Source: JBBRCX01 sp038204465 (GTDB taxonomy: Bacteria > Planctomycetota > Phycisphaerae > Tepidisphaerales > Tepidisphaeraceae). From it: a stretch of DNA of 29,825 bases. The stretch spans positions 1 to 29,825 of the forward strand of contig JBBRCX010000059.1 in assembly GCA_038204465.1 (NCBI GenBank), given 5' to 3'. Under the pieces are notes generated by a model. The model worked only from the letters and a program-made list of their open reading frames with translations. It ran no database searches and was not told where the DNA came from. Position numbers and translations under genes: made by a program. Shown here in pieces: positions 15,402-23,335 of the stretch (its first letter is position 1; each line of letters starts with the position of its first letter).

Positions 15402-16829
15402 GTGCGCACGATCCTGACCCTGGATCTCGGGACAACCTATTTCAAGGTTGCCCTGTTTGATGAAATGGGTCAGCTGTGCGCGCTGCACCGCGCCGCGCCG
15501 CCAATCTCCCGGCCCTGGCCGCAGACGTGGGAGCTGAGCGCCGAGAGTTTTCACAAGTGCATCACGGATGCGCTCGACCGCCTGCGCGAGACGGCGCCGA
15601 ACGCATTTGCCGACGTCGCCGCCATCACCTTCGCCACCCAGACCAACAGCTTTCTGCTGCTCGATGCCGCCGACCGCCCACTCACTCCGATCATCCTCTG
15701 GCCCGACACCCGCGCCGGGGATTTCGCCGACGAAATGGCCGCCCGCTCCGTTCTTCCCGGGTTCCGCCGCGCCACCGGCGTCCCGCTCCTGCACCCCGAG
15801 TTCATGCCCGGCAAGCTGCTCTGGCTCAAACGCCATGAACCCGACCTCTGGCGCGCCGTTCGTCGCCTCTGCTCCATCAGCGACTACCTCACCCTCTGGA
15901 TGACCGGACAGCACGTGAGCGAAGCCGGCGCCGCCGGTCTCACCGGCATGATCGATATCCACGCCCTGCGATGGCTTCCCGATTTCCCCCAGCACCTCGG
16001 CCTTCGTCCCGGTTGCTTCGCCGACATCCTCCGCGCCGGCGCCTCACTCGGAAGGATCAGGCGGCCGCTTGCCGATACGCTGGGCATTTCCCCCGACACG
16101 ACCTTTGTGGTCGGCTGTCTGGACCAATATGCCGGCGCGATCGGGGCCGGGAACATCTTTCCGGGCGGCATCTCCGAGACCACCGGCACTGTCCTCGCGA
16201 CCGTGCGCTGCTCAAGCTCGTTCGACGCCAACGCACCCGCCGCCGTCTATCAGGGGCCTGCATTCGACGAAGGCGTCTATTACCAGATGGCCTTCGGCAC
16301 GACCTCGGCAAACCTCCTCGAAGCCTACTGCGAATCGCTGCCGGACCGGCCAGCCTTCGAGGACCTCGTCCGGGAAGCCGCCGACACTTCCGCTAGCGAT
16401 AACCCGCTTCGACTCATCAACGCGACGCCCAGCGACCTGTTCGAGCGTCTTGCGGCGATTTCTCCCGCACCCTCGCGCGCCCAGATCACCCGCGCAATCC
16501 TCGAGGCCGTCGCCTGTGCCTTGCGAGACCAGGTACGCACGCTGTGCGCCGACGAACTGCCAAAGGAAATCCGCTGCGCCGGCGGCGCCGCGCGCAGCGA
16601 GGCCTGGCTGCAGATCAAGGCCGATATCCTCGGGATCCCCACCGTCACGCTCACCTGCCCCGAGCCCACCAGCCTCGGCGCCGCCATGCTCGCCGCCCGA
16701 GCCATGGGCTGGTCCGATCTGCCCGCCCTCGCCAATTCCTGGGTCCGCACCCGCCCCGCCCATCAACCCGCGCCCTCGCCGCGCGATCGCAGCGCGTGTG
16801 ACTCCATCACGCCAGCGCTTCACGGATGA
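15402..16829 (+). CDS. FGGY-family carbohydrate kinase
   Basis: A 475-residue kinase. The N-terminal actin-like fold begins LTLDLGTTYFKVALFD (phosphate-1 motif, Asp8) and the second half has GCLDQYAGAIGAGN with the probable catalytic base Asp241. GGAARSEAWLQIKADILG and PEPTSLGAAMLAA are the adenosine-binding signatures. Family members phosphorylate xylulose, gluconate, glycerol, erythritol and related polyols. The sequence resembles the xylulokinase/gluconokinase side, but the substrate cannot be assigned. The start is GTG with AAAGGTG 5 nt upstream, 15 nt after the creatininase gene, so they form one transcript. Its product may be the inducer of the divergent DeoR regulator. Confidence 0.9.
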   Translation: MRTILTLDLGTTYFKVALFDEMGQLCALHRAAPPISRPWPQTWELSAESFHKCITDALDRLRETAPNAFADVAAITFATQTNSFLLLDAADRPLTPIILWPDTRAGDFADEMAARSVLPGFRRATGVPLLHPEFMPGKLLWLKRHEPDLWRAVRRLCSISDYLTLWMTGQHVSEAGAAGLTGMIDIHALRWLPDFPQHLGLRPGCFADILRAGASLGRIRRPLADTLGISPDTTFVVGCLDQYAGAIGAGNIFPGGISETTGTVLATVRCSSSFDANAPAAVYQGPAFDEGVYYQMAFGTTSANLLEAYCESLPDRPAFEDLVREAADTSASDNPLRLINATPSDLFERLAAISPAPSRAQITRAILEAVACALRDQVRTLCADELPKEIRCAGGAARSEAWLQIKADILGIPTVTLTCPEPTSLGAAMLAARAMGWSDLPALANSWVRTRPAHQPAPSPRDRSACDSITPALHG

Positions 16830-17006
16830 ACTTCATCTCTCCCGCGCAAAAATCTTCCGCGCCGCCACTCGCTTCGCGGCCAGCGCGCGACACAATACCG
16901 GTCGGACAACCCGCTGGAAACTTCCGCAGCCGGCTGGCGTCTAAGCCCGCAGGCGGCCGCGCCGCCGCGCTCGCCCGCGTCTGCCCTGGTCCTCGGAGGC
17001 CCTGCC

Positions 17007-20000
17007 ATGAAACGAATCGCCATCGGTTGCGTCCTTGCCCTCTTCCTCGGCGCCTTCGTTTACTGCACATCCGGGGCCGCCCGCGTCGCCAACGATCGCC
17101 GCGCCGCGGAGAAGGCGAGGGAATCGGGGAATTACAAGGACGCCTACGACGCCTTCGCACGCCTTGCCCTGGACCCCAACGACGATCCCCAGCGCGTCGA
17201 TGACGATTTTCAGGGTGCCATATCCGGCCTCCAGCAACTGGGCCGGATCGACGAGATCGATGATTTCCGCGAGGCCGTCATCAAGGCCCATCCCAACAAC
17301 TGGAGGCTGCTCAGGGGCGCCGCGCAGTCCTGCCTGGCCCAGCACCAACAAGGCCACATGATCGCCGGAAAGTTCCACCGTGGCCCCCACCGCGGCAACG
17401 ATGGCAAGCCCGTCAGCTGCGCCGAGCGCGATCGCGTCCGCGCCCTGCAGCTCATGCAGTCGGCGACGCGGCACCTGGAGGGGGAGAACCGGGACGAGGC
17501 CGCCCGCTTCTATCTCGACTTCGCCTCCATGCTCCTCAGCAGCCGCGGCTCCAACGGCGCCTGGCGGCTTCAGTTTCTGACCGACCTTTCAACCCTCCCC
17601 GACTACGATGAAGCCTTCTCCTACTACGGCGGCGAGGTCACCCGCGCTCCGGTGAACGCCGACGGCGTCCCCGTCTTCCACAAACTTCCCAGGAGCTGGA
17701 AAGACGCGGCTACCGACGGTCAGCGCTGGCGCTGGTGCCTGAAACAGGCTGAACAAACTTCCACCGACGTCGCCTCACAGGCGCAATTCACCTTCGCCAG
17801 CTTCCTCTATGAGCAGTTCGATGTTCGTACGCTGCAGGGGGGCTACAGCCCGCTCTTCGGCCGCCAACTGGAGGATGACAGCAAGAGCGACACCGGCGCC
17901 TATGCCGTCAGCACGCTCGCGGAGGACGAAACCATTGCCTGCCTCGCATCCGGCATCAAGCGCCTCAAGCTGCCGGATGAGTTCAACTACATTAAAATCT
18001 TCCAGTCCATCGCCGAAGGTCCCCACAGCTATTACGCGCACCAGTCAGTCAACCACCTGGCGCAGATCTTCGAGGATCGACAGCAGTACGACCGCGCTGC
18101 CGAGTACTGGAAGAGGAGCATCAAGACTTACGGCCCCGGAAATGAAAATGAGAAGCAGAAGCGCGTCGATCAGATCCTCGGCAACTGGGGACTCTTCGAT
18201 CCCATCCGCACTTCGCCCGCCGGCAAGCCGCCGCGTCTCGGCTTCGTCTTCCGCAACGGCGCGAAGGTCAGCTTCGAAGCTTACGAGTTGAAGGTCACAA
18301 AGGTCCTCGACGACGTGCGCGAGTATCTCAAGTCAGGCCCCGCCCGCCTGCAGGGCGAGCGGCTCAATGTCGAGGAGATCGGCCAGCGAATCGTTACCCA
18401 ACACGAAATGGAGTACCGCGGGGAACGCGTCGCGGAATGGACGATGGATCTGAAGCCCCGCGAGAAACACTTCGACAAGCGCGTCTATGTCGAAGCGCCG
18501 CTCAAGAAGCCCGGCGCCTACCTCGTGCGCGCGAAGATGGAAGGCGGCAACACGACCAACATCGTCGTGTGGGTCGCCGACACCGTCATTCTCAAGAAGC
18601 CGCTCGACCACGGCTGGTTCTGTTATGTCGCCGACGCGATCACCGGGCAGCCTGTTCCCGGTGTGAAGGTCGATGCCTTCGGTTTCCGTCAGCGGCAAAT
18701 CGCGGACAACCAATACAAAGTCGAGACCCGCCAGTTCACCTCCACCGCCGATGACGACGGCTCGCTCAAGCTCTCCCCCGAGCAGGCCGACGCCGACTTC
18801 CAGTGGATCCTCACCGCCACCGGGGGGCAGGGCCGCTTCGCCTTCCTCGGCTTCAGCACACTCTGGTCGGGCCAGTATCAGCACGATCGGGAGTACAACC
18901 AGCAGAAGGTCTTCGGAATCACCGACCGCCCGGTCTACCGCCCGGGCCAGCCGGTGAAGTTCAAATTGTGGGCCGCACAGGCGCAGTATGACCACGAGGG
19001 TAAGTCCGCCTACGCCGGCCGCAGCTTCTCCCTCATCGTCCGCGATCCCCGAAACGAAAAGGTGTTCGAGAAATCTTTCATCGCCGACGACCTGGGCGGC
19101 TTTGACGGAGAGTTCACCCTGAACCCCCAGGCGACACTCGGCAACTATTCGCTGCAGATCGACAACGCTCAGTACATGAATTTCCGCGTGGAGGAATACA
19201 AGAAGCCGGAGTTCGAGGTGAAGGTCGACGCGCCGACCGAGCCGGTCATGCTCGGCGACAAGATCACCGCCACCATCACGTCCAAATACTACTTCGGCTC
19301 GCCCGTCACCCAGGCTACCGTGAAGTACCGCGTCGTCCGCTCCAGCTATCAATCGCACTGGTATCCGGCCGGCCGCTGGGACTGGTTCTATGAGCCCGGA
19401 TACTGGTGGTTTGCCGAGGACTACCCGTGGTTCCCCGGCTGGGGCGAGTGGGGCTGCGCCCGCCCGCATCGCTCCTGGATCGGCTCCCGCTCCGGACCAC
19501 CTGAAATCGTGGCGCAGAGTGAAGTCCCGGTCGGACCCGACGGCACCGTCAAGTTCGAGATTGACACCGCGGTGGCCAAGGCGCTTCACAGCGACACCGA
19601 TCATCAATATTCGATCACCGCCGAGGTCACCGACCAGTCGCGCCGCACCATCGTCGGTCAGGGCACCGTCTCCGTCGCCCGCCGTCCCTTCAAGGTCTAC
19701 GCCTGGGTCGATCGCGGGCACTACCAGGTTGGCGACGCCGTCCAGGCCGACTTCTCCGCGCAAACGCTTGACAACAAGCCCGTCAAAGGCAAGGGCGAGC
19801 TGAAGCTGTTCAAGGTCACCTACGTCGACGGCGTAAAGCCCATCGAGGAAACGCTGCAGACCTGGCCCCTCAACACCGATGACGCCGGCAAAGCGACCCA
19901 AAAGCTCAAGGCCGAGCAGCCCGGCCAATACCGCCTCAGCTACACCGTGACCGACGAGAAGAACCGCGCGATCGAAGGCGCCTACGTCTTCACCGTTCGC

Positions 20001-23000
20001 GGCGACACCTTCACCGGGAAGGAATACCGCTTCAACGACCTCGAGCTCGTCACCGACAAGCGCGAATACGCCGCCGGCGATACCGTCCGCATGATGGTCA
20101 ACACCAACCGTGACAACGGGGCTGTCCTGCTCTTCATGCGCCCCGCCAACGGCATCTATCTCCCGCCCAAGCTGCTCCGTTTGAAGGGCAAGAGCACGAT
20201 CGAAGAAATCGCCGTCGTCAAGAAGGACATGCCCAACTTCTTCGTCGAAGCCGTCACCATCTCCGATGGCAAGATTGCACAGGAGCTGCGCGAGGTGGTC
20301 GTGCCGCCGGAAGACCGCGTGGTCAACGTCGAAGTGCTCCCCTCAGCGCAGGAGTACAAGCCGGGCGAGCAGGCGAAGGTCAAGGTGAAGCTCACCGGGC
20401 CCGATGGAAAGCCCGCGGCCGGGTCGGTCGTCGTCAGCATCTACGACAAGTCGGTCGAGTACATCTCCGCCGGCTCCAACGTCCAGGACATCCGAAGCTT
20501 CTTCTGGAAGTGGCGCCGCACCCACTATCCCAATACCAACACCAACCTCACGCGCGGCGCCGGCCCGATCTCCCCGCCCAATGAGCTATCGCTCGAATAC
20601 ATCGGCTGCTTCGGGTCGATGGTGGCCGATCTGCACCAGGAAGGCGATCAGGTCGCAAGCGCTGAGGATGATGCAGACGGCTTCTCCGACTCCCTGTATT
20701 TTGCGCAAAGGGATCGTCATGTGGTGACTGGCGCAGCGTCCCTGGCAGGGCGCGCCAAAAGCATGGACTCGTTCGATATGAGCCTTGCCAGATCCGATGA
20801 AGCTTCCGTTAAAGCCCCCGCCGCCCCGACCGCGTCCGCACCCGGCGCCGCGCTGCCGCCGGGCGTCGAGCCGACCGTGCGCACCAACTTTGCCGACACC
20901 GCCCTCTGGTCCGCCAGCCTCACCGCCAACGAGCAGGGCCTCGCCGAAGTCGAGCTCAAGATGCCGGAAAATCTCACGACCTGGAAAGCCCGCGTCTGGT
21001 CGATGGGCCTCGGCACGCGCGTCGGCCAGGGCGAAGCCGAAGTCGTCACCCGAAAGAACCTCCTCGTCCGCCTGCAGGCCCCGCGCTTCTTCGTCCAGAA
21101 GGACGAGGTGGTCCTCTCCGCCAACGTGCACAACTACCTGAAGGATTCCAAGAGCGTGCAGGTCCGCCTCGAGCTCGACGGCCCCTGCCTCCAGCCGATC
21201 GCAGCGGATGACAAGTCACAGTCCCCTACAACCACGCTCGTCCTTCCCCGCGCCGTGCAGATCGACTCCAACGCCGAGCAGCGCCTCGACTGGCGCGTAA
21301 AAGTGGCCTCGCCCGGCACGGCAATTGTCCGCGTGAAAGCCATCACCGATGAAGAGTCCGACGCCGTGCAGATGCAGTTCCCCGTCTACATCCACGGGAT
21401 GCTCAAGACCGACTCCTACTCCGGCGCCCTTCGAGCGGACGAGCAGAAGGCGAGCCTGACGATCAACGTGCCGAAGGAACGGCGCGTGGAGGATAGCCGG
21501 CTCGAAATCCGCTACTCGCCCTCCGTCGCCGCCGCGATGGTGGACGCCCTCCCCTACCTCGTCGACTACCCCTACGGTTGCACCGAGCAGACGCTCAACC
21601 GCTTCGTGCCGACCGTCATTACGCAGAAGGTTCTGCTCACCATGAAGCTCGACCTGAAATCCATCGCAGAGAAGCGCACGAACCTGAACGCCCAGGAGAT
21701 CGGCAATGACGTGCAGCGCGCCGGCGACTGGGCCCGCAACAACCCGCCCAACCCGGGCGCCGCCCCGCGCAACCCTGTCTTCGATGAAGCGGAAGTAAAA
21801 ACGATGGTCGCGGTCGGCGTGCAGAAACTCCAGAACATGCAGCTCTCCGACGGCGGCTGGGGATGGTTCAGCGGCTACGGCGAGCAATCCGCCCCTCACA
21901 CCACCGCGCTCGTCGTTCATGGCCTTCAGGTGGCGCGCGAGAACGACGCGAAGCTTTCGGAGCAAATGCTCACGCGCGACGTGGAGTGGCTCAAGCAATA
22001 CCAGTCGCGGCAGGTGACTCTGCTGAAGAACTGGCAATCCGGCGTCGATCCGCGCAAGGAATTTGCCGACAACCTCGACGCGTTCGTCTACATGGTGCTC
22101 GCTGACGCCGGCGTGCAGGACAAGGACATGCTCGAGTTCTGCTACCGCGACCGCACCCACCTGTCCGTCTACGCCAAGGCGATGTTCGGCCTCGCCCTGC
22201 ACAAGCAGCAGCACAAGGAAAAACTGCAGATGATCCTGCAGAACATCTCGCAGTACGTCGTCGAGGACGGCGAGAACCAGACCGCTTACCTCAAGCTCCC
22301 GGACCCCTGGTGGTGCTGGTACGGCACCGACACCGAAGCGATGGGCTATTACCTCAAGCTGCTCGCCCGCACCGACCCGAAAAGCCAGGTCGCCTCGCGG
22401 ATGAGCAAGTATCTCATCAACAACCGCAAGCACGCCAGCTACTGGAACAGCACCCGCGACACCGCCGTCGTCATCGAGGCCCTCGCCGATTTTCTCAAGG
22501 CCAGCGGCGAGGACAAGCCCGACATGACCGTCACCCTCTCCATCGATGGAAAGAAGGCCAAAGAGGCGAAGATCGACGGCTCCAACCTCTTCAGCTTCGA
22601 CAACAAGCTGGTCATAACCGGCGCCGATGTCCCGGCGGGCGAGCACAAGATCGAGTTCGCGAAAGCCGGAACCGGCCCGCTCTACTTCAACGCCTACTCC
22701 ACCAACTTCACCCTCGAAGACCCCATTGCGAAGGCAGGGCTGGAGATCAAGGTGGACCGCAAGTTCTACAAGCTCCTCGCCGTCGACAAGACCATCAAGG
22801 CCGCCGGAGATCGCGGGCAGGCGCTGGACCAGAAGGTCGAGAAGTACGAGCGCCAGCCACTCACGGACCTGGCAACGCTCAAGAGCGGCGATCTCGTCGA
22901 GGTCGAGCTCGAGATCGACAGCAAGAACGACTATGAATACATCATCTTCGAAGACATGAAGGCTGCCGGCTTCGAACCCGTCGACGTCCGCAGCGGCTAC

Positions 23001-23213
23001 AACGGAAACGACCTAAACGCCTACATGGAGCTGCGAGACGAGCGGGTCTGTTTCTTCACCCCATCACTCGCACGCGGAAAACACAGCGTCTCCTACCGTC
23101 TCCGGGCCGAAGTCCCCGGCCGCTTCAGCGCCCTCCCCACCCGCGCCAGCGCCATGTACGCGCCAGAGCTCCGCGCCAACTCCGACGAAATGAAGCTCAA
23201 CATTACGGATTAA
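17007..23213 (+). CDS. Alpha-2-macroglobulin family protein with CxEQ thioester motif
   Basis: A giant 2068-residue protein. Residues 3-20 form an N-terminal hydrophobic segment (signal or anchor), followed by a TPR-like helical region to about residue 400. Macroglobulin beta domains follow, including the MG2-like FGITDRPVYRPGQPVKFKLW near 635. A Trp-rich insert lies at about 778-820. The A2M domain is near 1305-1335 (ENLTTWKARVWSMG). The thioester domain has YPYGCTEQ, with Cys1525 and Gln1528 able to form the internal thioester, then GGWGWFSGYGEQSAPHTT. The C-terminal receptor-binding-like domain ends the protein. Bacterial homologues trap attacking proteases at the cell surface. GGAGG lies 7 nt before the ATG. 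There is no penicillin-binding protein 1C gene beside it, unlike many type I bacterial operons. Confidence 0.93.
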   Translation: MKRIAIGCVLALFLGAFVYCTSGAARVANDRRAAEKARESGNYKDAYDAFARLALDPNDDPQRVDDDFQGAISGLQQLGRIDEIDDFREAVIKAHPNNWRLLRGAAQSCLAQHQQGHMIAGKFHRGPHRGNDGKPVSCAERDRVRALQLMQSATRHLEGENRDEAARFYLDFASMLLSSRGSNGAWRLQFLTDLSTLPDYDEAFSYYGGEVTRAPVNADGVPVFHKLPRSWKDAATDGQRWRWCLKQAEQTSTDVASQAQFTFASFLYEQFDVRTLQGGYSPLFGRQLEDDSKSDTGAYAVSTLAEDETIACLASGIKRLKLPDEFNYIKIFQSIAEGPHSYYAHQSVNHLAQIFEDRQQYDRAAEYWKRSIKTYGPGNENEKQKRVDQILGNWGLFDPIRTSPAGKPPRLGFVFRNGAKVSFEAYELKVTKVLDDVREYLKSGPARLQGERLNVEEIGQRIVTQHEMEYRGERVAEWTMDLKPREKHFDKRVYVEAPLKKPGAYLVRAKMEGGNTTNIVVWVADTVILKKPLDHGWFCYVADAITGQPVPGVKVDAFGFRQRQIADNQYKVETRQFTSTADDDGSLKLSPEQADADFQWILTATGGQGRFAFLGFSTLWSGQYQHDREYNQQKVFGITDRPVYRPGQPVKFKLWAAQAQYDHEGKSAYAGRSFSLIVRDPRNEKVFEKSFIADDLGGFDGEFTLNPQATLGNYSLQIDNAQYMNFRVEEYKKPEFEVKVDAPTEPVMLGDKITATITSKYYFGSPVTQATVKYRVVRSSYQSHWYPAGRWDWFYEPGYWWFAEDYPWFPGWGEWGCARPHRSWIGSRSGPPEIVAQSEVPVGPDGTVKFEIDTAVAKALHSDTDHQYSITAEVTDQSRRTIVGQGTVSVARRPFKVYAWVDRGHYQVGDAVQADFSAQTLDNKPVKGKGELKLFKVTYVDGVKPIEETLQTWPLNTDDAGKATQKLKAEQPGQYRLSYTVTDEKNRAIEGAYVFTVRGDTFTGKEYRFNDLELVTDKREYAAGDTVRMMVNTNRDNGAVLLFMRPANGIYLPPKLLRLKGKSTIEEIAVVKKDMPNFFVEAVTISDGKIAQELREVVVPPEDRVVNVEVLPSAQEYKPGEQAKVKVKLTGPDGKPAAGSVVVSIYDKSVEYISAGSNVQDIRSFFWKWRRTHYPNTNTNLTRGAGPISPPNELSLEYIGCFGSMVADLHQEGDQVASAEDDADGFSDSLYFAQRDRHVVTGAASLAGRAKSMDSFDMSLARSDEASVKAPAAPTASAPGAALPPGVEPTVRTNFADTALWSASLTANEQGLAEVELKMPENLTTWKARVWSMGLGTRVGQGEAEVVTRKNLLVRLQAPRFFVQKDEVVLSANVHNYLKDSKSVQVRLELDGPCLQPIAADDKSQSPTTTLVLPRAVQIDSNAEQRLDWRVKVASPGTAIVRVKAITDEESDAVQMQFPVYIHGMLKTDSYSGALRADEQKASLTINVPKERRVEDSRLEIRYSPSVAAAMVDALPYLVDYPYGCTEQTLNRFVPTVITQKVLLTMKLDLKSIAEKRTNLNAQEIGNDVQRAGDWARNNPPNPGAAPRNPVFDEAEVKTMVAVGVQKLQNMQLSDGGWGWFSGYGEQSAPHTTALVVHGLQVARENDAKLSEQMLTRDVEWLKQYQSRQVTLLKNWQSGVDPRKEFADNLDAFVYMVLADAGVQDKDMLEFCYRDRTHLSVYAKAMFGLALHKQQHKEKLQMILQNISQYVVEDGENQTAYLKLPDPWWCWYGTDTEAMGYYLKLLARTDPKSQVASRMSKYLINNRKHASYWNSTRDTAVVIEALADFLKASGEDKPDMTVTLSIDGKKAKEAKIDGSNLFSFDNKLVITGADVPAGEHKIEFAKAGTGPLYFNAYSTNFTLEDPIAKAGLEIKVDRKFYKLLAVDKTIKAAGDRGQALDQKVEKYERQPLTDLATLKSGDLVEVELEIDSKNDYEYIIFEDMKAAGFEPVDVRSGYNGNDLNAYMELRDERVCFFTPSLARGKHSVSYRLRAEVPGRFSALPTRASAMYAPELRANSDEMKLNITD

Positions 23214-23335
23214 GATCGAGAAATAATCAGCCGCCGCCCATCACCGACCACACAGCGATGGAAGCACGCGATGCATTGGCGCTGCTTTTAATCGTTCTTC
23301 GTCGGCGTCCATCGGTGGCTCATCCACTCTTGCTT

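Noticed and set aside
14595..15995. 466-codon minus-strand frame opposite the creatininase and kinase genes
   Set aside because: Spans two well-identified plus-strand genes and their junction; the composition is that of a shadow frame.
17007..17090. Lipoprotein signal for the alpha-2-macroglobulin
   Set aside because: The Cys at residue 20 is preceded by FVY, which does not fit a lipobox. A signal anchor or ordinary signal is safer.
21216..22646. 476-codon minus-strand frame inside the alpha-2-macroglobulin gene (also 18333-19928)
   Set aside because: Antisense to conserved macroglobulin and thioester domains; the translation has no recognisable family.
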